Positions 24,601-32,163 of a DNA stretch of 64,000 nucleotides are shown here, one piece after another. The notes under the pieces are model-generated. The model was not told the DNA's origin, did no database searches, and saw only the letters and a list, made by a program, of their open reading frames with translations. The DNA is from DASTEQ01 sp040905185. GTDB taxonomy: Bacteria > Chloroflexota > Limnocylindria > QHBO01. The DNA is taken from assembly GCA_040905185.1 (NCBI GenBank), contig JBBDRZ010000003.1, positions 396,794 through 460,793 of the forward strand, given 5' to 3'. Every line of letters begins with the position of its first letter. Within the stretch, counting starts at the first letter, position 1. The position numbers were made by a program, and so were the translations under genes.

Positions 24601-24783
24601 TCGCTCAGGCCACAGGGCCTCGACGAGGATGTCCCGGGGCACGAACTTTCCCCGCCGAGTCGCCAGCAGCCGGACGAGTGTCCTCGCCAAGCGCCCGCCG
24701 AAGGCCCCTGGCGGGACCTCCGTCCCATCACGGCGCACGCCGAACCGGCCCAAGAGGCGGATCTGGAGGAGTTGCGGGTCCAT
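21619..24783 (-). CDS. SARP/AfsR-type regulator with BTAD, P-loop ATPase and TPRs, 1054 aa
   Basis: The N-terminal winged-helix DNA-binding domain (~5-100; IRLLGRFGVRRDGTEVP, RDILVEALWPE) is followed by a bacterial transcriptional activator domain (~105-250; RYRREL-like ARAEAGRKHLV and AFRCRLADELGVDPS). Next is an AAA/STAND-type ATPase with Walker A GHAGAGKSRLL (~300) and Walker B-like ALAVSADDIQWAD (~400), then about 400 residues of TPR-like helical repeats. Such proteins are signal-responsive activators of secondary metabolism or transport genes. The divergent methyltransferase gene is the nearest possible target. ATG at 24783 with GAAGG upstream. Confidence 0.88.
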   Translation of the reverse strand: MDPQLLQIRLLGRFGVRRDGTEVPPGAFGGRLARTLVRLLATRRGKFVPRDILVEALWPERLPADPAANLKILASRARHALGNPSLIMAGSGGYFFADDSRCQIDAEVFRARAEAGRKHLVAGRFREALEAFVSAQAEWGGEPLAEDAYAEWAQEYRRELSLAHVEGLEGGSAAALALGDAAGAAAFAGRAAALEPLREAAHLLLVEALAASGDAAAALSAFEAFRCRLADELGVDPSTTAQDLHLRVLRGEIVPATRSVTTTPLAPAPAAEMPFVGREFELATLLRALAAGGVVVVSGHAGAGKSRLLAEAEARAPVPILSTRAFRPERDHPWSLARSLLREAILRDVEVAGALSDLEAGALVGIVPELGEIREVRETPADPETRRALSMQGAVKVLAAVATSALAVSADDIQWADATSLGLLHLLADRVPGLRLVVAYRPEEVDADGPVEASLAGLAGRATVTMIDLGPLSPEAVQEILDDPDLADLVAAETDRMPLSINEVLRSLAAHGLVEPAERGPWRAQPCFDRRLVARIARTGQRRAIELRVESVPRPRKEVLRLLALLGREAPPRILIGAAGMAQPLVLGTLDGLARAHLVRLGEHGWTVAHDVIGETIVARLSREEKGALHARLASALDKSEADPAELATHLLGAGDAEQAAVAYAEAAGRRLERFANHEAVRLADEGLRLEPASATQRALLEARSEARRRTGNLTGARADLERLLASMPSGPDRSVILSRMAMLTSGAQDYARAAELVDVAITEAGDHPKALADALFVGGIVDMNRRDFERAEGRFAEALPLYERLGDIEGVAGIVDARGMASVLAGRFLEAAEALDRAARLFVDSGNLLRAGNPRASRGGMLALMGRPEEGLPEAEEALRLAQALGQLEDESYALIARAMTHSGLGRHPEAVADAKRALVIAERLGHREWTCHALWVLGGLRKDAGEIEEAELHLRRALSLAQNMPLHASTAAARLAVVLVARGDLEAAEPFVDRALAEAFPSNRPEAELARAELAAARGAADAAAIAREALALAEQVGYMVVVPRLRQLAQR

Positions 24784-24878
24784 GTCGCCTTCATCCTCGA
24801 CGCCCGCTACCGGATTGCAACCCCTCCGCTCCAGGCTCCGCGGCGACCCGGACGAGATGAGGGACAGGAGGCACAGGC

Positions 24879-25739
24879 ATGAGCACGCAGACGTTTGATC
24901 CGGCAGCGTACAAGGCCGGCCAGCGCCGGGACTGGACGGAGGCCGCCGGAGGTTGGGGGAAGTGGTGGCATCACCTTGAGGCCGCGCTCGGGCCGGTTGG
25001 GGATCGCCTGATCCAGCTCGGCGCCGTCCGGCCGGGGCACCGCGTTCTCGACGTCGCGACCGGGATCGGGGAGCCGGCGGTCACCGCGGCACGCCTGGTC
25101 GGCCCCGCCGGCCGGGTCGTGGGGACCGACATCTCGCCCGGAATGCTCGACGTGGCCAGGGAGCGGGCCGCCGAGCTCGGCCTGGGGAACGTCGAGTTCC
25201 ACGAGATGGACGCGGAGGTGCTAGACCTGCCCGAGAGTAGCTTCGACGCAGTCCTGTGCCGGTTCGGACTCATGTTCCTCCCGGACGTCGACCGGACCCT
25301 GGTGGGCATCCGGCGGCTCCTCGTGCCTGGCGGCCGCATCGCCGCGTCCGTGTGGGGGCCTCCCGAGCGGTACCCGGTGGCCACCGTAGCCTTCGGGGCC
25401 GTCGCCCGGGTGCTGGAGCTGCCGGCGCCGGCACCGGGGACGCCCGGGATGTTCAGCCTGGCAGATGGAGACGCGCTGGCGGGCCGGTTCCGAGCGGCCG
25501 GGTTTGCCGATGTGCTCACCGAGACTCTCCTCGTGAGCTTCGAGTTTGACTCGCTCGACGAGTACATGCGCTTCCTCCAGGAGGTCGCAGCGCCGATCAA
25601 CAACCTCCTGGCCGACGAAAGCCCCCAGCGCCGGGCGCAGGTCTGGCGCGCGGTGGGTGAGGCGAACGAGCAGTTCGTCGGGGCGGATGGCAGGCTGCAG
25701 GGGACGGGGGAGAGCATCCTCGTCGGCGGGCGCAGGTGA
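24879..25739 (+). CDS. class I SAM-dependent methyltransferase, 286 aa
   Basis: The SAM-binding motif I is VLDVATGIGEPAVTAARLVG, followed by VVGTDISPGMLDVARERA (motif post I) and FDAVLCRFGLMFLPDVD (motif III region), as in UbiE/type-11 methyltransferases. The C-terminal part (EYMRFLQEVAAPINNLL) is helical and would form the substrate cap. AGGAGG lies 7 nt before the ATG. It diverges from the SARP-type regulator with a 95-bp gap, so regulation by that protein is plausible. The substrate is unknown. Confidence 0.9.
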   Translation: MSTQTFDPAAYKAGQRRDWTEAAGGWGKWWHHLEAALGPVGDRLIQLGAVRPGHRVLDVATGIGEPAVTAARLVGPAGRVVGTDISPGMLDVARERAAELGLGNVEFHEMDAEVLDLPESSFDAVLCRFGLMFLPDVDRTLVGIRRLLVPGGRIAASVWGPPERYPVATVAFGAVARVLELPAPAPGTPGMFSLADGDALAGRFRAAGFADVLTETLLVSFEFDSLDEYMRFLQEVAAPINNLLADESPQRRAQVWRAVGEANEQFVGADGRLQGTGESILVGGRR

Positions 25740-26253
25740 GGGCTGGTCCGGCGACCGACATCCCGCGCTCGTCTTAGCGGGCATCGGCTGTCGGTCGGCG
25801 GGCGATCGTTTCGTTGAGCGAATCAGCTCCGCATTGCACGCCCCGTCATCGCGACGAACGCGATACCCGTTGCCACCGCGATGCGATCGAGTCTCAATCT
25901 AGCCGACCGGGCCTCCAGCGGCACGTCTCCGGCGGCCAAACACGCGGCTCGTCAGGACGCTCGCTCGGCTTCAGCTCGGGCTCCCGGCCTCGCTGGCGCC
26001 GCTTGGCAGATCGGCCGGGGCGAACCTTGCGTTATGGCGCTAGAGGCGAGCCTCGGACTGGGCTGGGCCTTCCATCGCCGCTTGCTCTGTTGTCAAGTCA
26101 TCCCACTAAGTCGGCGATCATCGCTCGCATGGCGTCTCGGGTGCCCTGACGAATCACTGACGGTGAGCGGTTCGACCGATCCGACGGCGGCCAGCTGTCG
26201 CGGCCGCGGGTAGCTGACGCGCTCGTCGAGGTCGCCCTGCTCAAAGGGCTGGG
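25740..26253. other. 514-bp stretch without a supported gene
   Basis: No domain-bearing open frame, terminator or repeat was recognised. The segment separates the methyltransferase from the convergent AbiE genes. Confidence 0.5.
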
Positions 26254-27159
26254 TCAGGTCCAGCGCTGACGGTCCGGCCTCCACTTGCCGGCGACGTCTC
26301 CGCCGAGGATCGGGTCGAGGAACCGCTTGACGGTCCGCGTCGCCGCCTCGAGATCGCGTTCCGCCAAGCCTGGAACGTCCCGCGCTACGCGGGCATAGCC
26401 GGCTCGCCAGCCCGCCGCATCGGGCGCGCTGAATGTCGTCGGCAGCTCGATGCCGCGGCGGCTCGACTCCGACAGGAGCGCCTTCCGCAGCGCGGTACCG
26501 TCCACGGACTGGGTCTGGGCGATGACGACAAGGTCGGCGAGGTCGCGATAGCGGGTGCTGACCTGGGCCAGGCGACCGAGCCGCGGGTGGGTCTCGACCA
26601 GCGCGCAGACCTTGTCGGCGATGTGGTCGGCGATCGGGTAGGCGCGGTACCCGACACGCACGACGCCGGGCAGCGCGATCGGCACGAGAGCTGCGACGTC
26701 GTCGGGCTCGCCGGTCATGGCGGCGTCGGCCACGAGGTCGACGTGGAAGCGGGCGAACTCGGTCACGCCAAGGTACGCGGTGACGGGGACCCGCAGCGTG
26801 ACCCGGCCCTCGGCGATGCGGCGGCCCGGTTCGAGGGTGAAGCGGAAGAAATCGCCGAGGTCGAGCGACGCCGCGGCTCGCAGGGCAGCCTCGGCCTCCT
26901 CCAGTCGGCCGCCGGGTCGGTACAGGTCGAGATCGAGCGTGTGCCGGGCCGAGCCACCGAGCCGGGCGAGGAGGGCGGCCGCGCCCTTGAGCACCCACGC
27001 CTCGGGTTCGGCGCTGAACACCCGGGCGAGCAGCCGGTCGTAGGCGACCTGGCGCTGGAGGTCGGCGAGCTGGGTCTGCTGCTCGCGAGCGAGTCGGCGA
27101 AGGCGATCGGTGATCGCCCGACGCAGCGCGCTCGGGTCGGCGTAGAGACGCTCGGTCAT
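26254..27159 (-). CDS. AbiEii-like nucleotidyltransferase toxin, 301 aa
   Basis: The nucleotidyltransferase core is VLKGAAALLARLGGSARHTL then DLDLYRPGG, matching the KGG...RxTxDxD motif of the AbiEii/DUF1814 family, although the second Gly of KGG is Ala here. A further block is ALPGVVRVGYRAYPIADHIADKVCAL and SSRRGIELP. In AbiE systems this protein is the toxin that modifies nucleotide or tRNA targets after phage infection and is countered by AbiEi. The ATG overlaps the antitoxin stop (ATGA). Length is usual for the family. Confidence 0.88.
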   Translation of the reverse strand: MTERLYADPSALRRAITDRLRRLAREQQTQLADLQRQVAYDRLLARVFSAEPEAWVLKGAAALLARLGGSARHTLDLDLYRPGGRLEEAEAALRAAASLDLGDFFRFTLEPGRRIAEGRVTLRVPVTAYLGVTEFARFHVDLVADAAMTGEPDDVAALVPIALPGVVRVGYRAYPIADHIADKVCALVETHPRLGRLAQVSTRYRDLADLVVIAQTQSVDGTALRKALLSESSRRGIELPTTFSAPDAAGWRAGYARVARDVPGLAERDLEAATRTVKRFLDPILGGDVAGKWRPDRQRWT

Positions 27160-27833
27160 CGAGCGCGTGCCTCGGCGATGAGCGCTTCACGGTTCGATGC
27201 GCCGGCCCGGCGCAGGAGCTCATCGAGCAGCCCCGGGCCGTCGCCTCGCTCCAGCCCGAACCGCTGGGCGTACGGGGCGACGGCGTTGGCCACCTCGCTC
27301 GGGTAGTCGAGGGCACGATCGAGGACCTCGCGCGTGATCTGGGCGACCGCGTCCGGGTCGACATGGTCGCCGAGGAGCTGGCCGACCATCCAGCCCGCGC
27401 GCGTCGTCGGCAGGCCGCTCAGCAGGATGCGCCGCTCGGGCGGGACGCGGCCGCGATGGATCCGGACATCGGGTCGCCGCGTCTGGCGCCGCTGCGGCAG
27501 GGTGTACTCGTGGACATCGGCGCGGAGGACGCCGACGCCGTACAGGCTCGCCGCCGACGTGTGGGAGACGACGGCGACGTCGGGAACGTCGAGGCGCTGC
27601 CAGGCGGGTTCGGCCGGGTCAAGCTGGAGCCAAGAGGCACGAAGGTCGATGTGATCGGGCTCGGCCGTGCCGCGGACGCGGTAGACGCCGTGCGCTACCC
27701 GCTCGAGGAGTCCCGCATCGACGAGCCTCGTGAGGGACCGCCAGGCGACGCCAGCGGCTCGGGCTTGCTGAAGCGTGACGAGGCTCCACTGCCCTTCGGC
27801 AAGGTCGCGGATGCGGGTGAGCGGGCTAGGCAT
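27156..27833 (-). CDS. AbiEi-like antitoxin/autoregulator, 225 aa
   Basis: The N-terminal winged helix (GQWSLVTLQQARAAGVAWRS, LVDAGLLERVAHGVYRV) is the AbiEi antitoxin type. The middle holds the usual VAVVSHTSAASLYGVG and the C-terminal domain carries the acidic/basic surface for toxin neutralisation. AbiEi proteins repress their own operon by binding inverted repeats; a near-perfect one lies 9 nt upstream of the start (27842-27861). ATG at 27833 without a Shine-Dalgarno; TATACT lies 7 nt upstream, so the transcript is probably leaderless. Confidence 0.88.
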   Translation of the reverse strand: MPSPLTRIRDLAEGQWSLVTLQQARAAGVAWRSLTRLVDAGLLERVAHGVYRVRGTAEPDHIDLRASWLQLDPAEPAWQRLDVPDVAVVSHTSAASLYGVGVLRADVHEYTLPQRRQTRRPDVRIHRGRVPPERRILLSGLPTTRAGWMVGQLLGDHVDPDAVAQITREVLDRALDYPSEVANAVAPYAQRFGLERGDGPGLLDELLRRAGASNREALIAEARAR

Positions 27834-27840
27834 GCTGCGA

Positions 27841-27871
27841 AGTATAACACCAGTGTCATACTATGCAGCAA
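27841..27871 (-). promoter_or_regulatory. AbiEi promoter and operator
   Basis: GTATAACAC-CA-GTGTCATAC (27842-27861) is an inverted repeat with 8 of 9 positions paired. On the minus strand it includes -10 TATACT (27846-27841), 7 nt from the ATG at 27833, with a weak -35 TTGCTG (27871-27866) at 19-nt spacing. Binding here would block the promoter, as known for AbiEi autoregulation. Confidence 0.6.
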
Positions 27872-27900
27872 ACCTAGCGGACGTCGTTGAGAACGTGTCG

Positions 27901-29061
27901 ATGCCGGGCTTCGGTGACTTCGACGACTGGGAGCAGTTCCGAGCCAGCTTCGATCCTGTACCTGTCCTCGAACAGATCGGCTGGACGGCCGAGCAAGTGC
28001 TCCAGAATGCCGAGAGCCTGCTGACCAGAGGTCACGGGCTCGACCCGGCAGCCGCTTGGCATGAGCTCACGCGCCTCATCCACCCGTCACACTGGAAGAA
28101 GCTGAAGGGCGACGCGCGGACAGCAATGGACTTCCGCATTGCCGGCGAGATGCTCCTGCTCTTCTATGAGGACATAGCGCGAAAGGGCGACGCGCCTCGA
28201 AGAGCCCGCTGGTCGGTCGTGGCATCCGCGGCACGAGCGTCTGAAACGGATCGCACTGAACTCGACGCCACCCTCTCTCGTTTCGGACTGTCGCCCCATG
28301 CGCCCGTCGTTGTGATTCTCGAGGGCAAGACCGAGCAGACGATCGTGCCGTTGGTGATGGACCTCATGTACAAGCCGAGCTGGCGCAATCGGATCCGCCT
28401 GTTTGACGTTCAGGGTGCAGATCAGAACCTCGATGCGTTGGCGGCATACGCAGCTGTTCCAGCGTTGACCGAGTCGGAGCGGGACGTGATCGTCCTCGCC
28501 CATCCGCCGACCCATTTCGTCGTGCTAAGTGACGCCGAGGGTAAGAACGCCTCGCAGCACGCTCGTGAGCAGCGGCGTCAACGTTGGGTTGAACGCATCT
28601 ACGACGCGCTGCCGTTCGACGTGCGCGACGAGGTCGACCTGGGCGAGCTGGATGGACTCGTCCATATCTTCGTCTGGGACGAGTCGGGCAGCGACTTCGA
28701 GCGGGCACACTTCACGGACGATGAGCTTGCTGATGGCCTTCTCGCCATCGCGCCGCACGGGCCAGAGCGCCACGACCTACTGCGCCGACTCGCAGCTTCG
28801 AGGCGCGATCGCACCAACCTCAAGAAGGTCTGGCAGGAATGGGGAACACCGCCAAGACCCCAAAAGCCCCGCCTCGCTCGACACGTGTGGCGCGTGCTGT
28901 CAGCACGCATCGAGTCCGCTTTCGACTCAGGGACCCAAGACGAGGTCCCAATCGTCCGCCTGCTGCGCGACGTTATGGGCATCGCGCGCAAGTACCCCCG
29001 CCACTATCAGATCGTGATGCGACGCCGGCCTAAGCCTGCGGAGCAATCATCGGGTCGATGA
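27901..29061 (+). CDS. OLD/TOPRIM-like protein, N-terminally truncated, 386 aa
   Basis: This is a paralogue of the gene at 6719-7960, matching it from VSMPGF onwards. The upstream sequence is replaced by the AbiE operon promoter, so about 215 N-terminal residues are missing. It keeps the TOPRIM-like domain (VVVILEGKTEQTIVPLV; FVVLSDAEGKNAS) and a C-terminal region absent from the other copy. Between residues ~95 and ~120 two compensating indels (about -5 and -1 relative to the paralogue) change the frame for some 20 codons. ATG 27901 is the first plausible start. It ends in ATGA with the next gene. Confidence 0.6.
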   Translation: MPGFGDFDDWEQFRASFDPVPVLEQIGWTAEQVLQNAESLLTRGHGLDPAAAWHELTRLIHPSHWKKLKGDARTAMDFRIAGEMLLLFYEDIARKGDAPRRARWSVVASAARASETDRTELDATLSRFGLSPHAPVVVILEGKTEQTIVPLVMDLMYKPSWRNRIRLFDVQGADQNLDALAAYAAVPALTESERDVIVLAHPPTHFVVLSDAEGKNASQHAREQRRQRWVERIYDALPFDVRDEVDLGELDGLVHIFVWDESGSDFERAHFTDDELADGLLAIAPHGPERHDLLRRLAASRRDRTNLKKVWQEWGTPPRPQKPRLARHVWRVLSARIESAFDSGTQDEVPIVRLLRDVMGIARKYPRHYQIVMRRRPKPAEQSSGR

Positions 29062-29609
29062 CCGCTCGACAGCCGACAGCCGAGGAGATCGAGCGAGCGT
29101 TTGCGCGCGCTCGATCGATGCAGGCCGAACTCGTGCGGAGGGAGCGGGCGGTCGGCAGGAAGATCCAGACTCTCGCCCGCGCCCTGGCCGCGCTCATGGA
29201 GCCCGGCGAGCACTTTCATCGGGTCGGCGTCGGTCTGCATGCCTTCGACGCCGACGGCACAACATGCCTCGCAGCCGCCTACTTGGAGGAGGTGGGCGAC
29301 GACTATCGCTACAGGTACGCCGTCCTTTGCGGTGGCGAGGCTGCAAAGCGGGCGCTCCGGTCCGCGGCGCTCGACCCCGGGGACTCGGACGACCCGGGCC
29401 CGAGCCGGCGAGTCGCCTTGGCTACGTACTCTGACTACGACAATTTCCTCTACCGCCTGCCGAAGTACGTGAGCGACGTCGAACGCGGCCATCAGGCACG
29501 TTTGGCGCGCCTTGACCGGGCTGAGGAGCGAATCCGCGATGCGCGACGGCAACTTACAACTGTGCGTCGTCGCTATGTCGCGAGCCGACCAAGCGACGGG
29601 AGCGGTTAA
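29058..29609 (+). CDS. hypothetical protein with coiled-coil ends, 183 aa
   Basis: ATG overlaps the stop of the TOPRIM-like gene (ATGA). Long charged helices at both ends (EEIERAFARARSMQAELVRRE; ARLDRAEERIRDARRQL) suggest coiled coils around a central alpha/beta part (GVGLHAFDADGTTCLAAAYL). No family recognised. The tight coupling suggests it works with the TOPRIM protein, for example as a second subunit of a defence-type system. Its last codons lie inside the left 88-bp island repeat. Confidence 0.6.
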   Translation: MTARQPTAEEIERAFARARSMQAELVRRERAVGRKIQTLARALAALMEPGEHFHRVGVGLHAFDADGTTCLAAAYLEEVGDDYRYRYAVLCGGEAAKRALRSAALDPGDSDDPGPSRRVALATYSDYDNFLYRLPKYVSDVERGHQARLARLDRAEERIRDARRQLTTVRRRYVASRPSDGSG

Positions 29610-29688
29610 CAGCCGCCGGACATCTCGCCCGATTCGTGCTCAGAACCGGCGGTCCAGCCCCGACTGAGAGTGACGCTGAGAGTCACGC
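29601..29688 (+). repeat. left island-boundary repeat (88 bp)
   Basis: It aligns without gaps to 47782-47869 with about 80% identity by hand count. It begins with a perfectly conserved AGCGGTTAACAGCCGCCGGA and ends with two tandem 12-mers of type TGAGAGTSAYGC (29665-29688). TGGTACCGCATACCGGA follows at 29700-29716 and also occurs near the right copy (47644-47660). It is interpreted as an att-like site of a tyrosine-integrase element. Confidence 0.65.
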
Positions 29689-29728
29689 CCAGGGTGGAGT
29701 GGTACCGCATACCGGATTCTGGGTGGAT

Positions 29729-29821
29729 CGTCCCATGCGTCCCAACCTGGTTCAGATTCGACGCCATGGGACGTATGGGACACATGGGACAACTCGCATA
29801 AGGGTTCAGATAAGGGTTCAG
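29729..29821. repeat. short direct-repeat array inside the left boundary
   Basis: Three tandem 9-mers of type ATGGGACRY (29766-29792), two perfect tandem 12-mers ATAAGGGTTCAG (29798-29809 and 29810-29821), and inverted copies GTCCCATGC-GTCCCA (near 29730). These look like arm-type binding sites. No gene is supported in 29610-30010. Confidence 0.5.
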
Positions 29822-30010
29822 GCTGCCGCGTTCGATGGGCGATGAGCGTGCGCCATCGATCGCCCAGCGCGTCAGGAGTGGGTCATTCCTCCGTGGGCCG
29901 GCCCACACTCTGCGGCTCTGAGGGGCGGCGCACCCGGCCGGAATGCGGGTGGCGCAGGTCTCGAGCATCTGCGCTGGCTGCGCGGGCCGGCCAAACTGAG
30001 GCGGCGAGGG

Positions 30011-31171
30011 CTAGCTTCGGGCGGCCAACGACTCAAGCAGGACCGCCATTCCCTGGCCGTTGCCAACGCACATGGTGGCGATGGCGTAGCGCTGTTTCGT
30101 GCGCTCCAACTCCGCCACCAGCTTGATCGCGAGCACCAGCCCGGTCGCGCCGACAGGGTGACCCAGCGCGATGGCGCCACCATTGACGTTAGTCCGCTCA
30201 GGATCCAGGTCCAGGTCTTCCATCACGGCGAGCGTTGAAGACGCGAACGCCTCATTCAACTCCACCAGATCGATGTCGGCCATGCGGAGGCCGTTTCGTC
30301 GCAGAAGCTCCATGACGGCCGGGACGGGACCAATCCCAAACATCGTGGGATCCACGCCGGCCGAAACCCAGTCACGCAGGATGGCGCGAGGTCGCAGTCC
30401 ACGCTGCTCAGCCGTGGACAGGCCGGTCAATACAACTGCGGCGGCTCCGTCGTTGATGCCGGACGAGTTGCCGGCGGTGACGGTCCCATCCGCGGAGAAC
30501 GCGGGAGCCAGGCGACCAAGGGCCTCCGCGGTGACGTCAGGTCGCGGATGCTCATCCTGGCTCACGCCGTCCCCAACATCCACGCTGACGATGTCGGAGG
30601 CGAACAGACCGCCAGTGATCGCCGCCTGTGCACGCCGCTGGCTCTCCACCGCAAACGCGTCCTGGCGGTCGCGGGAGATGCGGTAGGAGCGGGCCACCTT
30701 CTCCGCCATCGGTCCGGCGTCACCCAGGATGTAGTCGGCCAAGAAGTCGACCGCGTCGATGTTGCCCAGCCGACCGCCCCAGCGCAGCTTCTCGACGAGG
30801 TATGGCGTTCGGCTCATGTTCTCCATGCCCACCGCCACCCCGAACTCGACGTCGCCAAGCAGCAGGTCCCCGGCCAGGCAGGTCATCGCCCGCAGGCCGG
30901 AGGCGCAGTTCATGTTCACCGCATAGTCGCTGGCGGTGACCGGGAGGCCGCTCTTCAGCAGCACTTGACGGGCAGGGTTCCCCCGCGGCGTGACCTGGAT
31001 GTTCTCGCCGGCGACGAGCCGCTCGATCTGTACCGGCTCGACGCCACTGCGCTCGATCGCGCACTGGGCTGCGGTGGCGCCAAGATCGATGGCCGGCACG
31101 TCCTTCAGCTTCCCGCCGAAGCGCCCGATGGGCGTGCGTGCCATGCCCAGAATTGCCACCGCGTCGTGCAT
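30011..31171 (-). CDS. thiolase (acetyl-CoA acyltransferase), 386 aa
   Basis: This is a thiolase of the degradative or biosynthetic type, cleaving a 3-oxoacyl-CoA or joining acetyl-CoA units. Catalytic residues are visible: the nucleophilic Cys in VNMNCASGLRAM, the His in GGAIALGHPVGATG and the second Cys in IATMCVGNGQG; the NEAFA loop is present as ELNEAFASS. Length is normal. It is the last gene of the 17-gene operon (11 nt after the ACMSD-like amidohydrolase), consistent with the final CoA-dependent step of a catabolic route. Confidence 0.93.
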   Translation of the reverse strand: MHDAVAILGMARTPIGRFGGKLKDVPAIDLGATAAQCAIERSGVEPVQIERLVAGENIQVTPRGNPARQVLLKSGLPVTASDYAVNMNCASGLRAMTCLAGDLLLGDVEFGVAVGMENMSRTPYLVEKLRWGGRLGNIDAVDFLADYILGDAGPMAEKVARSYRISRDRQDAFAVESQRRAQAAITGGLFASDIVSVDVGDGVSQDEHPRPDVTAEALGRLAPAFSADGTVTAGNSSGINDGAAAVVLTGLSTAEQRGLRPRAILRDWVSAGVDPTMFGIGPVPAVMELLRRNGLRMADIDLVELNEAFASSTLAVMEDLDLDPERTNVNGGAIALGHPVGATGLVLAIKLVAELERTKQRYAIATMCVGNGQGMAVLLESLAARS

Positions 31172-31182
31172 GTCCTTGGCCC

Positions 31183-32163
31183 CTATATCCCGAACAGGCC
31201 TTGCGCGGTGTGACCGAGCACGGCGTCGGTTTCGTCAGCGTCCAGCCCGGCGCGTTGGACGGTGCCGAGCGGATCAGGCTCCCACGGGAACGGCCAATCC
31301 GATCCGAGGAGCATTCGGCCGGCGCCGAGCTTGCCGACGACGTAGGCAAGGAAGGTCGAATCGAGAACTACGCTGTCCACGTAGAGTCGCTGGATTGAGG
31401 CGGCGACGTCCACGTCCGTATCGGCTGCCCATCCGAGCTCCTGGTTGCGCAGGATTCGGTCGATGAGGGGCACGAAGGCGCCTCCGCCGTGGGCGCCGAT
31501 CAGCACGAGATCCGGGTGTCGTTCGAGCACGCCGGCGTAGATGATGCGCGTCAGGGCCAGTGCCGTGACCCCGGCGCGGCCTACGGCGTTTTTCAGCCCG
31601 GACTGCTTGAGGACCGCGGGAATGGTCAGGAATGTCGGGTGCAGAAGAACAGGCAGCCAGAGCTCGGCCGCGGCGGCCCAGACATCGTCGAGCTCAGGCG
31701 CGGCCAGCTCCGATTCCGGAATGTCCGTCCCGAACACAAGCCCGCGGCACCCAAACGACTTGGCGGATTCCATAACGCGGACCGCGGCGCGGGGAGCCTG
31801 GAGTGGGACCGTGGCCATCGGCTGCATGCCCGCGAACTCGGCGCAGGCCCGGACCAACGCTTCGTTGTAGGCCTGTGCCCAGGCTTCCCCTTCCGCTTCG
31901 GGGAGCGTGTAGCCCAGGAGGTCGGTCCACGGACCCACAAGCTGTGTGGTGATCCCGTGCTCCGCCGCGCTGCTTGCCAAGCCGGCGAAGTCGCAGAGGC
32001 TCGCCGGCGCCGGTGGCGATGGCTCCATCGCGGGAAGCAGATAGCTGGCGAGGCCACTCGGGAGGCGTTCAACCCGGACGTGCGGCGACCTACCGGCCTC
32101 GGCGCGCTCATTGACCTCGGCGGGGATGGCGTGCACGTGGACGTCGATGACCGGCGTCGTCAT
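31183..32163 (-). CDS. ACMSD-like amidohydrolase (amidohydrolase_2 family), 326 aa
   Basis: The metal-binding start VIDVHVHAIP, later WLPVLLHPTF, LIGAHGGGAF and the catalytic Asp region MLLGSDWPFPWEPDP are the pattern of PF04909 enzymes such as aminocarboxymuconate-semialdehyde decarboxylase and related hydratases or decarboxylases. The substrate cannot be fixed. The ATG at 32163 overlaps the hydroxylase stop (ATGA), so this start was chosen over one 6 codons upstream. It probably acts on a ring-cleavage or ring-opening product in the pathway of this operon. Confidence 0.88.
   Translation of the reverse strand: MTTPVIDVHVHAIPAEVNERAEAGRSPHVRVERLPSGLASYLLPAMEPSPPAPASLCDFAGLASSAAEHGITTQLVGPWTDLLGYTLPEAEGEAWAQAYNEALVRACAEFAGMQPMATVPLQAPRAAVRVMESAKSFGCRGLVFGTDIPESELAAPELDDVWAAAAELWLPVLLHPTFLTIPAVLKQSGLKNAVGRAGVTALALTRIIYAGVLERHPDLVLIGAHGGGAFVPLIDRILRNQELGWAADTDVDVAASIQRLYVDSVVLDSTFLAYVVGKLGAGRMLLGSDWPFPWEPDPLGTVQRAGLDADETDAVLGHTAQGLFGI

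Noticed and set aside
21619..24783. Long open frames on the strand opposite the SARP-type gene
   Set aside because: They are GC-rich shadows dominated by Arg, Pro, Ser and Gly with no domain, whereas the minus-strand frame has clear SARP, ATPase and TPR features.
15600..26110. Weak similarity between 15605-15680 and 26015-26100 (GGGGCGAAC..GTTATGG and CTTGC..GTCAAGT)
   Set aside because: Matches are short and the spacing differs by 10 bp, so chance cannot be excluded.
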